A DNA stretch of 64,000 nucleotides, taken from the NCBI GenBank assembly GCA_034509425.1, contig JAVTVJ010000550.1, positions 2,794,994-2,858,993 of the forward strand, written 5' to 3'. Shown piece after piece: positions 24,401 through 37,900 of the stretch; position 1 is the stretch's first letter, and the number at the start of each line of letters is the position of its first letter. Source of the stretch: Eopsaltria australis (Eukaryota > Chordata > Aves > Passeriformes > Petroicidae). The position numbers and the translations under genes are program-made. The notes under the pieces were generated by a model. It was not told the DNA's origin. It worked only from the letters and a program-made list of their open reading frames with translations, and did no database searches.

Positions 24401-27400
24401 CCATAGAAGCAATCCTGCAGTACTGGGTGAGCGATCTCATTTCTTTTAAATGTTTGGGAAGTTCTTGCTACATAGAAAGGGCAGTATGACTTCAGTCTTG
24501 TGTTAATATTTACATGTACATATTTTAAAATATATTCTGCATTGCCTTTTATTTTTGTTTTGAGCCTTGTTTCTTTAGTTCTTACGGTTTGGTGTGTATG
24601 TGTGTTTTCATTCCCTTTCCAGTAAAATGCTATTTGGATATGATGGCTTCACTGTCATTTGGATAATTAAAAAACAAGTCAGAAGTCCTTTCTAGAGACG
24701 TGTTGTAGCTGAAATGAGAGTGACACAAAAGTGTTGAGGTTTTGGCCTCTTGAGCAGGAGTCAGATAAGATTTCTAGCTATCATTAGAAATCTGTGCTTG
24801 CTAATTCTAATACAACATTAATGGACAATAGTGTTTTAGCTTTATCAGCTTTATTGGTGTGGTTGTCTTATTGTTATTAATAAGACACTTATTATTAAAT
24901 ACTGTTCACTTATTATTAAATACTGTATTTTGCACTGGCTTTATGTTTATGTGGTATCCATATAGAAGTATTTCCCAGGCATTGGAAAGCAGGTTGTATT
25001 AACTATCTATTACTGTGAATTCTGTGTTGAGAGACAGGAGTCAGTTGCCCAAATCATTCTAAATGAATTATTTTAATTCTTATGAAGGATCATGTTGTTA
25101 TCTAGATCAGCAATCTGCAGGGAAGACTTAACACTTTGCAGCCTCAGATCCTTGAGATACTGGAAGCTCTAGTCGACCCCAAGCTTTTATCTGTGGATAG
25201 GAGTAAGCTACACATTCTCCTGCAAAATGGCAAGAGGTAACTAAGAATAAGCTGTGAAGAGACTAGAAGATGACTGTAGAAAATGGCATGCATTAAAATC
25301 TTAGAAAAATGGTATCTGATATTAATTCCTAGATTACTGTAATACTGGGTTATGCATCTTATTTGGGAATGTGAAAATCAGTGTATTAAATACCTAGTAA
25401 TACAGGGGAAAAGGGGGAAATTCTGAATAGTCAAAAATACTGTTGTGCTTCTTAAATAGCATCTGACAGAACAAAATAATACCTAAGACAATGAAACAGT
25501 GGAAATGTTCCCCATAATATAAACCTTTGTAAATCTACGTAAATCTGTGCTATAAGGTTACTAGTACAGTGCTGCCTTCATTGGCCTCTCTCATATGGCA
25601 GTGCAAACAAGCCCTTGCTACATGCTCAAAGAGTACTTGTTTTTTCTGGCTTACAAATACATTCAGAAACACGTCTGGATGCCTTTTAGTGTGTGTCTGT
25701 ACCTCACTGGGCCCCAGACAGATCACTGCCACAGCTAAGTGTGTGGCTTGTAGAGCGTGTTTTGAAGGAGCTCTTACAACCCCTCAAGGAAGTCTTCCCT
25801 GGCCACTCTGTCTGGAGAGGGTGCTGGCTGGCAAACTCATGTAGAGATTACCGTTGGGCACTGGTGCCAGTGGGGATTACGTGACCTTTTGCCTGTTCTT
25901 CCTTCAGCTTGTCAGAACTGGAAACAGATGTTAAAGTTTTCAAAGAAACAATTCTGGAGATCTTAGATGAAGAGGAAGTAATAGAAGAACTCTGTCTGTC
26001 TAAATGGACTGACCCACAAGTATTGTATGTATATTTTGAAACCACAGACATTTTTCTAACAGTGTATGTTGTTTGAGAAGACCTTGCACACTAAACTGGA
26101 TGTTTCTTGCTAAAAAGCAAGAAAGAAAAAGTCTTTCTAATTTTTTAAGCCCTAATGCTTGCTACTTCAGAAACCATTGTAGTTGCCATTTTGGAGAGGA
26201 ACTCGGTTGTTACACAGTTAAAAATAGTTCTTGACATAACAGGCCATCTCATCTAGTATGTGATGGGATGGGAGCAGGATGGCAGTAAAAGAAAATCTTA
26301 TTTTTCAGTATAAATCCACACATTTTGGGAGCATTTTCCTCAGTTTCACCAAAATAAAAACCAGAGGCAGGTTTTAAAGCTTGTCTTGAATAGATCAGAT
26401 GTCACAGTTCCTTTACTAGAAGTGTTTTGAACACGTAGCTCCTAGCTTTTTGCTCACCAGCAGAACCTGAAGGAAAGAGGCCCCAGAGCAATCTTGGGCA
26501 CCTGAAGAGTGGCATTTCAGGAGATGTACATGCAGAAACAATCCTATTGCATCTGGGATTCTAGTGAAAGACACAGAAACAGCAGCACTGGTCACTTTAG
26601 TAGAAACTCAAAAACTGAAAGATAATATATACAATTTCCAAATACGTTTTGCGCTGAATTGTATTTAAATCTTGGGCAGAGATGTGGTTTATGTATAAGC
26701 AGACAACAGAAGCTTATACAGGGTATTTTGTGAAGTTGCTGAATGATACTTTTGCTTAGCTGCACTGCATGTACATATTAGTACTGCTCACACCATAGTG
26801 TGCGTTTGAAGTCTTGCCCTGCAGAGCTTAATCTAAATGTGCAGCAGAAACTCAGTGTTCCAGAAGTGGCACATGGTTTGCATTTCTAATGCATCTTGTG
26901 GAGCAGTATCAGAGGTAGCTCTGAATTCCAGCTGCTCCTGAGTCAGCAGCTGATCTTCTTCCTGGTTTTGCTCACAACCTTTCTTTGTACTTAATACAGT
27001 CTGTTGGCAAAGCCTTTGTTGCCTCACGGTAGACAGTGGGTAGGGGACATCTAAGATAAGATCCCTGTGTCACCTTACGCTCGTGGCAAGAGAAACTCAC
27101 AGGCATCCTGTTGTTCAGACACTTGCTCAAGGGTAGGAGAGGTAGTAGGAGGTTGTGTGAAGAGCTGTGCTGCAGGGTGCAGTGAGGCAGTCTGTGCACA
27201 AGGCACACCGGGAAACACCAGCCATGACAACACATTTGCAGGCGGGCTGGCTGTGTGTGAACAGCTCTTTGTTGCTCCAGGATTGATGCAGCTGATAGGT
27301 GGTATTTGATGAACTTGGGAAATCTGAAAGGCTGTAGAGGAGTCCAGTTAGAGATCTTTTGCGGCAGAATGGTAAGTTTAGCCCAGAAAGACAAGGCAGA

Positions 27401-30400
27401 CCTCTTAACTTTGTGTGAAGAAACATCAGAATGTGGGAGACTCATGAGGCAGGTGGAGGCTAGTTAGTGAAAGCACATCCAGTGGCAGTTATTTGCATGT
27501 CTTTGTGGTTGTCTTTATTTTGTGTATTCCCAGAGGAGCTGATGTAAATGTAAAGCTACTCATCAGGTATGACCTTGAGCTGAATCTGTAATACTGCAGA
27601 TAGTGCTCTAAGGCTTTCATGTCTGCAACTCCTCTCATCTCCGTGCAGTGGAAAACCTCTAGGTCTGGGGGGTTTCAAATCGGGTTGGCTAACTCCCGAG
27701 TTTCTGCCCCAGAAGAGAGAAACTAGGTGCTCTGTTAAAGGTCCTCAGGGAGCTTACATGAGTTGATTCATAAGGCATAGCACTTATTTTCTTGGAAAAT
27801 AATTTCAGAGATGTTCCTTTAGCAGTCAGTAATGCCGGGAGGAGATTAATTAAAAACTTCAGTCTGTCTAGAGAAATGAGATCATACCACAAAACAAAAA
27901 ATGAACAATCTTCCTGGCTTTGCTGCTTAGTTTCCAAGCTCTTGTGGACCTCAGATGCCTCAGGTTTCATCTACACAATGCCAGAAACATAGGTGTTTCA
28001 GAGGAAGGCTACTGCGCCAGCAGTAGCACTCTGAAGTAAGATGAAAGTCTCTCAGATAGACTTCGCTTAGGAGCATCTTTCATTAAGATGATTCCTCTTA
28101 GAGTGCTTCATGATTGAAAAATGCTTTGCAGTAATTACTGTGTACAGCTCAAATGCTTTACAACTAAATCATTTTAATATAACCTAAATCATCTCCATCA
28201 CTCTGTAATTGTGTGTTGACTTTTGGTTATGTTTTATTCTTGGGAGTTTTTGGCTGCACTGTTACCAGCTCTCACCACTTGAGGGCGCCAAAAAGCTTAC
28301 TGTAAAAATGGTTAGCATTTTATAATAACGTAATAATAATTTATAGTATGAAATTTCTATAACTTTTAAACTTTTTAATATATGGAAAACTTAAGATTTG
28401 TGGTGGTGTGCATACTTTGAGCACATCAAATGTTAACTGCTCTGCTTAAAACAATTGACTGCCTATGCTGAGGTGCTGATAAATATAAAAGTATTTCTTT
28501 TGTTTTATGCTGTTGGAACTGATGGAAGTTCCTCACCTAAAGGTTGGATTTTGTGGTGTAGTGTTTAAAGGCACTCTTGTTCCCCACAACTCTAATGTGC
28601 CTTAACACATAAGGAATACACTTGTATACAATACATAGCTAACCAGGAAAATTTAAATTGTTGCTCACAGTGAGGAGAGTACATCTGGGATTGACCATGC
28701 AGAGGAAATGGAGCTGCTGCTGGAGAATTATTACAGACAAGCAGAAGATCTTTTAAATGAAGCTCGTGAACTCAGAGTACTGATTGACGACTCAGAAAGC
28801 ATCATCTTTATCAACCTGGACAGGTTAGCTACCATCTGTTAGATTATCAAAAGCTGAGTGGAATTTAGACTTTCTTTGCCTAGACTTTCTCAAATCTGTC
28901 AACAAGGAGGGTTGGAGGATTCTGTCTTAGTGAGGGTTGAGTGGACTTGTAGTCACAGCTGCATTGCCCTTTTCTTACTGTGAACTGGCTAAAGCAAAGC
29001 AAGAAGATAGCCTAATTGGTGTGTGTAATTAGTATGTACCTCTGTAGCTAGGCATCAGTCTTCCCTAGCAGAGAAACCCAGCTTCTCCTAGGTCCTTCTG
29101 GGTAGCTACTTAATACAGAAAATGTCTGCAAATTGAGAGGCATATTAAAATTCTGTTCAAAAAAGATTACTAACCAGTCTGGCTAGGCTACTCAGGTTTT
29201 CAGTACAAGTTAAATTATTACTCTGTAGAGTGATACAAAAATTAATAACTTGGGAGCAAGCTTTCTCTTTCTCTCTGTATGCTACATTTTTCACTTCTAG
29301 TCAGATTTCTTACTGAAAAAGAATCGTAGCTTGCATTTGCAAGAGCATGCCACTCTGAGGTCAGTGTTTAATATTCTTTCTCCTCTACACTGAGGAGTTA
29401 TCTGTAGAACCACTTAGTGGTTGCTGCATCAGGGAACCACAAAAATCCTTCTGTGAAAGACTTGAATATGGAATTCACCTGAACAGACTCAAGTTTATAG
29501 TCTGCAGCATTTAGCAACTCTGTTTTTTCGTAAAATTTACTATTTGCAAGGTGAAAATAAATTTTTCTCCATTGTGAGTATGGTGGTAAGAGGACACAAA
29601 TTTCAGCAGAAATTTACTGTTAATCTGTGCATTTACACCTCTGAGAAGTGAGCAATGCTGGAAAGTCTGGTGATGGTTAAGCAGAACCTGCTGCCTTTAG
29701 ATGTGTCCTGATGTAGCAATGTCAAAACTATAGTCTCTCTGTACTGTTGTGTCATGATCTTTGTCACTGGGTTACCTAATTCCAGCATAACTTCCTCTCT
29801 TTCACTATTTAGTTTTAGTGCATGCTATATGGAATTTAAGAATTAGGCAGCAAATCAATTTTTGGGTTCCCCTTACAGATGTTTCTCCCTTCTTTAGCCA
29901 CCGTAATGTGATGATGAGGCTGAACTTGCAGCTGACCATGGGGACTTTCTCCGTCTCTCTCTTTGGACTCATAGGAGTTGCATTTGGTATGAACTTAGAG
30001 TCATCTCTTGAAGAGGTAAGGAACGAGTGCTGCATTTACCATAAAATGTGGGTCCTGCTCTTATAACACATTTTATATTTGGTACAGCCTCATTCTTTCT
30101 GTAGACAAAGCTTCAGTGATTCATATGTTTGTGCAGTCACTTCTTTTATAAGCAAATTACTGCATGGCAAACAGCACAGTATTGCAGCCTTTTTTCTGTG
30201 TCATGTCCATGAAAAGAAATGGGAAGACAACTTTTTGGTTGTATAAGTAGTTGACTATAAAGTAGTAATAAAGTTTGTTCAGTGATCATCTATTCTGACA
30301 AGAGCAGCTTTGTTTTCCAGATATAAGGGTATCTGGCAAGGAGCCAGGGCATTTCCAGCACATCAGAGGAAGTACTCTGCTGTCAGTAATTGTTTATACC

Positions 30401-31960
30401 TAAACTGGGGAGGACGGGGTGCAACTTTAAAACTGCACATGCCACCTTTAAAACAAACAAACAAAGCAGACTTCTCCCTTTTCAAATCAATTAAATTTAA
30501 GGGTTGAATTTTCAAACCTCCCCATGAAGGAAGGAAAACTGCATGGGACAGTAACAGACTCCAGCACAGTGATCCTAAATAAAATGCTATGCTGTGAAAC
30601 AGGCCTTTCCCCAGGGGAGCACTTGGTTGTTGATGGTGAAGAGTTTACTGCTTCCTCCCATAAAGGAAGAAGGCATTGGTGGGGAGTGAGAAATTATCTT
30701 TGGGTAGTCCCTTTTCTGGAGAGGTAGTTGGATGACTAATGTGAGTGTTCTGTTGGTAGGACCCCAGGGTATTTTGGCTGATGACAGGGATTATGTTTCT
30801 GGGAAGTGGTCTGATCTGGCGGCGCTTACTTTCCTTCCTTGGGCGTCACCTGGATCCTCCGCTGCCTCCTCACGTACGTATGGCTGGCTGGGGTCCTGCC
30901 TCACACTCTGCGTGTACAGTCCATTCCTGAGGCAGAGAACAGCGTGGCTTAGAGGGGCAGGCTACAAAGCATGGCAGAATTCAGCTCAGGGTCTGATCCT
31001 TGACAGAGAAGGTGCTCCCTAGCTGGATTGAATGAGGTGGGGAGCCTCAGCACTGGGCAGAAGTGAAGCTGCAGACTGTTCCATGAGGTGCTGTATTTGC
31101 TTTCACCTGGAAGTCCAAGGAAAGCTGAGGCCAGTGGTGGAAGCAGTCCTCATCCTCCCACCCACGTACTAACTCTGGATCCATAGTTCCTGTCTTGTAG
31201 AAGAGTAAGCAGAGCTAAAAGGTTGATGAGGACAAGCACTAGCTGTGACATCTCTTTGGAGAGTGATGCCATGGTTGTGATGTCCTGACTCTCAGCCTAA
31301 GTTTGCAGTAGTTTCTCACATGCACACCAGTTATCTTTGTCGTTGATGGTACTGAGCTGTATGAAGATTTCCAAGGAGACTGTGTTCAGTTTAGCATGTA
31401 TGGGTGGTTTTCCCTATTGACTCCCCTTTCCTGGACTTGTGGAACTGTATTGTCTACCTCAGCTCTGCACTGTAATACTTGGAGCAGACCTATCAGTTGA
31501 GTCAAAAGTTAAGTTGCTACAAGTGACAAAGGGAGGCTCAGATGAACTCCAGTTCTTCCCTCCTCTCTTTTGCTAATAAGAGGCAGATGGAAGTAGTTTG
31601 TTGTGGATTGGTGACTATGGTTACAATTAACTAGAATATCGTGAACTGTAGTTCAAAACCAAGTCCAGCACACACTGACTGGCTTGGACAAAGATACTGG
31701 AAGGTATTAGGGAGGGAGAAGCCAAAGACACTGTTCTGAAAAAAAAGGGGAGAAGAAACAGGGTTCAGACCTCTGTGCAGCTTTATTCCCTTCTGCCACA
31801 TGTTGAGCAGCTTCTCATGTAATCACAGCCTATTTTGTTTCTTGCCTAGGTTCCTGCAGGTTTGAAAAAATCCCAACCAGCAGCTGGAAGAGTGGAGATA
31901 AAGACCAGCCTTAAAGGAGAAACATTTGGGCTGAGCAGAAGCACATTAACAAATCAGTAG
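21112..31960 (+). CDS. MRS2: MRS2, mitochondrial inner-membrane magnesium channel (complete)
   Basis: MRS2 is the CorA-family homopentameric channel that brings Mg2+ into the mitochondrial matrix. Eleven coding exons join in frame to 445 residues (human about 443): 21112-21307, 21507-21580, 23095-23131, 23722-23834, 24253-24426, 25106-25236, 25908-26024, 28671-28823, 29898-30015, 30760-30873, 31850-31960 (TAG). All introns are GT-AG. Residues 1-65 are Arg/Ala-rich with almost no acids, a typical mitochondrial presequence. Conserved stretches include KTELYQELGLQARDLRFQHV, ILDYRNLNLE, GEGQLVTY, LPFEFRAIEA and LVDPK. The pore helices lie in exons 9-10. The only in-frame ATG of exon 1 is 21112; its Kozak context is weak (T at -3), but no alternative exists. 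The C-terminal 37 residues diverge from human before a shared STLTNQ-like end. Confidence 0.97.
22598..22832 (+). mobile_element. CR1 LINE 3' fragment in MRS2 intron 2
   Basis: This carries the CR1 signature strings 'aggggaggtttagactgg', 'acattaggaagtaattcttt', 'ccctggaacaggctttctgg', 'ggcatttggacag', 'ctggtcagcc' and 'taggtctcttccaac'. It is 5'-truncated and in the same orientation as MRS2. The 'cttggtcagccttgaa'-type tail marks a different subfamily from the copy at 1101-1441. Confidence 0.85.
29898..30873 (+). other. MRS2: MRS2 pore module (exons 9 and 10): TM1, GMN motif, TM2
   Basis: Exon 9 (29898-30015) encodes the first membrane helix (about residues 342-361), with MGTFSVSLFGLIGVAFGMN. 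The diagnostic Gly-Met-Asn of the CorA/Mrs2 selectivity filter is at residues 362-364, followed by acidic loop residues ESSLEE. Exon 10 (30760-30873) encodes the second helix FWLMTGIMFLGSGLIW and then the basic RRLLSFLGR matrix-facing tail. All expected pore residues are intact. This supports a working channel. Confidence 0.95.
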
Positions 31961-33760
31961 GAACAGCAGGAATGAAGAGACTTTCATTGTTACAGGGTGG
32001 ACTTTGGACACTTTCCTTGTATTTGTTCTTCCTTTCTGAAAACTGCAAGAATTTCTAATTTAATATATATATTGTGCCAAAAACCTACAATGAGAGTTTT
32101 AATGCTCACGCACAAAAGGAGAGAAACACATGGGAAAATAGCAAAATGCTTTCTACAGTAGTTTCACCTCCACCCTATGTATGTGCCTTTATTTTCCTGT
32201 ATCACATACATGTACTTGCTTTTTAGGCATTCTTATTTTAAGTGTTCCTGTCAAACACTGCTTTGCTTAATGGCCTTTCTTACAGAGAACATAATTTTTG
32301 GCTTAAAGGGGGACAGCAGTCAGCACTGCTCAATAATTCTGGTTCTGAGCCACAGATTTAGGAATCTGACTTCAAACGTCAAAGAAAAATTTACCCCAAG
32401 AGTGGCTTCTTGAATGGATTTTTAAGGCCCTATTTGCAGAGAACAGGTTTGCCAAAGCAGAAAGCATACCTGCATCTGTCGTGAAGCATGACTTCTAGAT
32501 TGGCAGCATTGAGAAACAAGGAGATATAAAAGACTTTGAAGTGTAGCTGCCAATCTTGTAAATTCCTTAACAATTAATTTAGGCCCAAAACAGGCAGTTC
32601 TAGGAAGAGGGCAAGCAGGCCTATGGATAATGCCCACTTGTGTTTTCCATCTGGCACTGTTTCAACATCCATTGGTACAGCTGCAGTGTAGCAACTCCTT
32701 GTGTTGCCGTAATTCAAATTCTGGTAAAAATCAACAGATGGGTTGTTGGTTTTACTTAAGCTGGGCTCTACTTTTTCTCTTCCCTCCAAGTCAAAGCATG
32801 GACTAGCCTGCACCACAGTAAGTAGCCAGGTTAGTTAAGGGTGGAAGCCTGATGCCCTGTGATTGGAAAGAGTAAAAGCTTTATGCCAACTATTTCTGTT
32901 TTTTCTTAGGACTTCTCTTTAAGAGTGTAGTTCTCCACTGGTTTCTCCCAGGTTGTAAAGAGAACATGAAATATGTCTAAATCACGTCACACACTGTCCA
33001 TTTCTTCTTCAGGATTTTTTAATGTATCTGTAACACAGTGAGCAACTCCTTAGGTGCCACCACATAAATCATTGATTGTACTGGCAGGGGTTGAAAAGAG
33101 AGTAGCTGTAGCTGTTAACATTCTTCTCAGGACAAATGAGTCAAAGATGGAAATAAAATGGTTCATAAATTAAAGTTGTGCAGGCCTGTGATTCTGGTTT
33201 GGTTAGTCAGTTGTACGTAGTTAACTTTCCAACAGTTCTTCTGTATGTGACTTGAAGTACAGATATTAATGGGATGAGAAGTTGGGAAAGATAATGGGGC
33301 TTATAATACTTTTGAGTTTTTTAGCTGATATTTTTTGCAGCCTTTTAGCTTAGCAGGTAAAGTGGTAAAAGATCCCCAGACTGAGCAATCCAATGGAAAA
33401 AAACAATGGCTCACATACCTCGGCTGATAAACCCCCAGAATCTCAGTGTGTGAAGGGACATGGATGCTGATATTTTCAAATGAACTGCAGTTGCTTTAGG
33501 CCAGAACTGATACGTGTTGGTGCAGCTGTTTGGGAAGCTTTCTCGTGAGATTTTTTGCAGGGAGGCTTCTGTGAACTCCTTTACCTGTACATAACTGACT
33601 TAAAGCACAATAAAAACATGGAGAGAAAGACAGGTCTTCTACAAGACTGCATTTTCTCTCTACAGACATAAGCAAATGTTTAAGGTTTTTCTTACAATTC
33701 GAGTAATCAAAATGCAGTCAATAAATGCAATAAAATTACATGGAGATCATACATAGAAAA
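31961..33760 (+). promoter_or_regulatory. MRS2: MRS2 3' UTR with candidate poly(A) signals
   Basis: Downstream of the MRS2 stop, the first plus-strand AATAAA is at 33152-33157. Two more are at 33609-33614 and 33729-33734. They would give 3' UTRs of about 1.2, 1.65 and 1.8 kb. No coding similarity is seen in this stretch. Which site is used cannot be told from sequence alone. Confidence 0.5.
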
Positions 33761-34968
33761 AACAAAAGCCAGTGGAGAGTGTATGTTCAGAATGAAATTG
33801 CTACAGAACATACTGGTTTTGCCAATTTTGATTTGAAAAGAAAACCTCTATTCTGCCTTTATAAGTGCACTGCTTGTTTTGCCTCAGACAATTCTCAGAT
33901 TTGTAAGGTAAGTACTGCAATCCTACTTCTATCCAGTTATTTCTTAATGAAGTTCAGATTTATCCTTTTTTAAAGTGTTTTGCTGTTTGGGCAAGTCCTC
34001 AAAATAGATACCAGAATTCATTGTACATCAAGCTAATGTTCACCTTGCCTTTTTTGATTTGTTTAAAACGACATCCTTGAGAGAGAATTCCTAGGAAGAT
34101 AAGTTGAGGTGTTTGATTTTGGAGTATGACCTTTAGAATTCTATGCTATTTTATTTAAAATAGTGCTTTGCCTTTGTGAAGGAGGCAAGAGAGAGAAAAC
34201 ACACATATGTGTCTACAGACTAGTGTTGGTAATAATAGCATCAACACACTCTGCTGCTCAAGTTGTTTAATAGATAATTGATGCACACTCTGTTAAACCT
34301 GCGTCATACAAAATTAGTGTTAATTAGTTAAAGACAATACTGTTAACAATAAAAGCCATTAACAATTCTGTGTTACCATGGTCGTGGAATTTTGCAAAAA
34401 AGCAGAAAGGATGTCAGAGTCATAAGCCAAATTGCAAAAGCATTTCCTAAAGCTTTGTGAGTCTTGTTTGTTCTTTTTTCCCTGGGAGATCAGAGCTGCA
34501 CTACACCCTCAAAGCAGGTCTCAAGACCTGAGAGAGGAGAGAGAGACTGTCGATCAGCACCCACCTTTCTGTCAGTCTTATCGGCCTTGCTCTATACTTA
34601 CTATTTTGACAGTAACTTTCCATAACTTAGAATCCTTATCAGTATGTAAGGAATTGTAAATGGTGTGCTGCATTTTCCAAGTTTTGTCAGAAAGATACTC
34701 AAATGTGGCCAGTAAAGAAGGTGGCCACTGAACATTCCTTATATAGCCAAATATTACTACCAGAAATCCAGCTGCCTGCTCATTTCAACCTCTAAAAGGT
34801 TTTCAGACCAGCCTGCTTGTTCTAGAGAAGCGATGCTGCTGCTCACCACAGAATTCAGCAAAAGCTTGCTGACAGTCTTGTGTGGGTTCAAGAAAGTAGC
34901 ACAAATACTACAGAGAGTCTTCACTAGAAGACCAGGTGTGTCCTGGTCTTTAAGGCTACTGTGAACTT
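33761..34968. other. Convergent region between MRS2 and GPLD1, GPLD1 3' UTR
   Basis: The two genes point at each other here. On the minus strand, the GPLD1 3' UTR should run down from 34968. An AATAAA on that strand lies at 34150-34155 (TTTATT on plus). If it is used, the GPLD1 3' UTR is about 0.8 kb and does not overlap MRS2 transcripts ending at the 33.15-33.75 kb signals. No other feature is recognised. Confidence 0.45.
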
Positions 34969-37900
34969 TCAGAGCGAGTACACAAAAAGCCTTCCACCAA
35001 GTCGAGCTTTTGCAGAACTTCTCTCTGCTGCCACTACAACTTCTTTCTGCAGGGATAAAGAGCAAAGGTTAGCAAAATGCAACTGGAGGTGCATGGCTGC
35101 CTTAAGGTTCCCTTGTGGATTTTGACCATCTCATTAGTGTAATACAGCAATGTGATGGGAAATGAGAGAGCAGCCCACCTAATCACTGTAGCAGTTAACA
35201 AAATACTTTGGCAAACAGACTTTATTTCATTTGGGGCACAGGAGCAAGCTAGAACCAAATGAAATAAGTCTCTTGCCCATATAAACGGCTTCTCAGGGCT
35301 AAGATCAATAGGGATTAAGCTGGAGTGTGGACTAGATTGGTGCCATAGCAACAGAACACAACTGCTTGGAGCATGGCCTCACTTGCACTCAGCAGTGTCT
35401 GTGTTTCAGGTGTTGGATTATGGACCCTAACCTAGCTGAGAATTTCCAGGTGTTTCTCCATTGCATGTTTTAACACAAGAAGCCAAACACCATTTGTTGA
35501 AGACCTCCTCAGCCTAGTACTGTGGCTTCCTCTGTACTTACAGAGAACCCCAGTCCTCATGGAGGTGATGTGAGAGTGAGCAGAAGCTGGAACTCAGCTG
35601 AACAAGCACTAAGTGACCTTCCAGCTGAAAAAAGGTTTCTTAGTGCATCGTATAAATGTAGCAATTTGTGTTTGATAAAAAACTTGGGCATCTGAGGGAA
35701 GCAAAGAGAAATAGGTATACAAACACATTCTAAATCAGTCAGGTAGGACCTGGACCTCTGTGCTTGGAAACGTGACATACGAACAGCATTTACTGCAAGT
35801 GATAGCCAGGACAGCAAGCCTGTAACGACTAAATGAGAGGGATGGTTTTGGGTGCCTGGTTTGCTCCACAGCTGAGCACCCACTTTGCATACAGGTTGGC
35901 ATGAACAATAAGGCCAGGAGGCACCTACGCTGCATTTGCCATGGAACCTTTCAGCAAACTCCTAAGCATTTTAGAATTCAGGCTAGTTTAAAGGTATCCA
36001 AATCTTTTAATTCAGGTGCCAAAATTTTGGCTACTCCATAGCTCATCAACCTATAAAATGGGTTTAATTATCAGTTCAGAGAGTGACTTAATTACCATTG
36101 TAAAGAACTTAGGACTTTTGAAAATGTGTAAGGTACATGAGAGGTGTTAGCTAATATATGCAAGTAAGGTAGAAGGATGTTAGGAAACAACCAACAATAG
36201 TAATTTTTCTCACCTTTCTTTCAGATTTCACAGTAGTAACTGAACTCCCAAATCTTGATAGTTCCTGTAAAAAAACATTGGTGATTATAATGCTGCTAGG
36301 TTTTTTTAGTAGGACTTTTTAGTTTGTTTCAGTAGTTTGTTTTCTGGTTACTTACCTCAGGAGAAATCAGGACATACTGTGCCTGAAGAATCAAAAAAAA
36401 AGAGGAAATAAAAAGTCAGTGGAAGAAAGAAGAAGACCAGTATGATCAGCCTGGCTCCTAACAGCAAAGTAATTTAAGAGCAAACAGGAGGAGCCAAATT
36501 GCAGAGATTCAGAAACCTGAGAAAACCAAGGCAGAACACATTAGGTATTTGTACTGGATGTAATTAATTGGTTGTTATTCTAAACTCATGTCCAGAATTC
36601 ACTTTCATATATTCTTACCGAGTCCTCAGGACAGGGAGATGTCCATGATGTGCAGTGGCCTGTCACATTCCCCGAGTATGCCTGTCTGCCATTGTAAATG
36701 TAAACACGGCCAGCAGCCCCACCAGAGAGCACTGAGGTGACACCATTAGCTCGCAGCGGGGATGCAACAATCATTTCATCTGCACATATTACAAAGAGGA
36801 CACAATACACCAGAAGTGAATTAATGCTAAACCAAAACATGGGAGAGCTGGCATTTACATGAATCTAGATGCCACAATTCCTATTACTGATGGCAACTAA
36901 AATGTTTCAATTTCTGACTGAGTTGCTTTTAGAGGGATTTTAGAGAGGCCTCCATTGTAAGGCACAATGGAATACTGGTACAATTCCATTGGGAAAGATG
37001 ACTCTGTTTAGCACTTGTATGAATATGTAGGTGACCAATTTTCCTGTTGCCAAGAGTTAAATACTTCACTTCTGGTCTAGATCCATCAAGCTTTACCTAG
37101 CCCATCATTATCCAGATCACTTAAGTATGTGTCTCCTCCAAAACGAGAAAACCTCCTGTCCCCACTGAATGTGCTGAGCAAAGAAGGCTTGGTGCTGTTT
37201 GACAGGTCATATACCAGAGCCAGTCCAGCTTGATGCAGCACTGAGGATATAAATAAAATCCTAGACAGGCTATCTGGAAAAAAAAAAAAAAAGAAATACC
37301 AGATGTTGAGCATCAGACCCTGGAAACCCTCAGGTTTAATACTTACAATTATAGGTAATACAGATATGGAAATGGAAAAAATTAATATAATGTATCAAAT
37401 AACATCAAACATTATATGGGATTAACACTAATTAGCATAGGAAAAAAAATGTTTTAGTCATAGTACCAGGGGAGAAATGCATTCAAGTTAGACTTCTGCA
37501 GTTTGACATCCTCAATTCCTGTCTACTGCCGGAGTGAGGAAAAAAATACTATGTTGTTTCAATTCTGAGAAGTATGCAATCTACTAGCAAATCACTGTTA
37601 CATAAATAATGCAAAGTAGTAATGCTGTTAAGCCCATTTTAAGGAAGGAAAAAGACCCACCAAAGCTGAGGCTCAATAGAGAGGCCTCTACATACAAGGC
37701 ATATTCAGGTGATTACAGTGATTTATAATTTTTTTTTTAATTACATGCCAATTTAAAGGTCCCTTTTCTAACTTAAACATTTTATCTCTCCTCAAGTCAT
37801 ATAGAAACAAACATCCTAAAGCAGAAACGGTCTCCAATTTTCAGGACATACCTGCAGTAGGTGCACCCACCACCAAAACTTTCCTTGTGTTCCCGGCCAC

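Noticed and set aside
26972..27445. 157-codon minus-strand open frame in MRS2 intron 7
   Set aside because: No recognisable similarity, antisense to MRS2, no splice or promoter signals. It may reflect an unrecognised old repeat, but I could not support a call.
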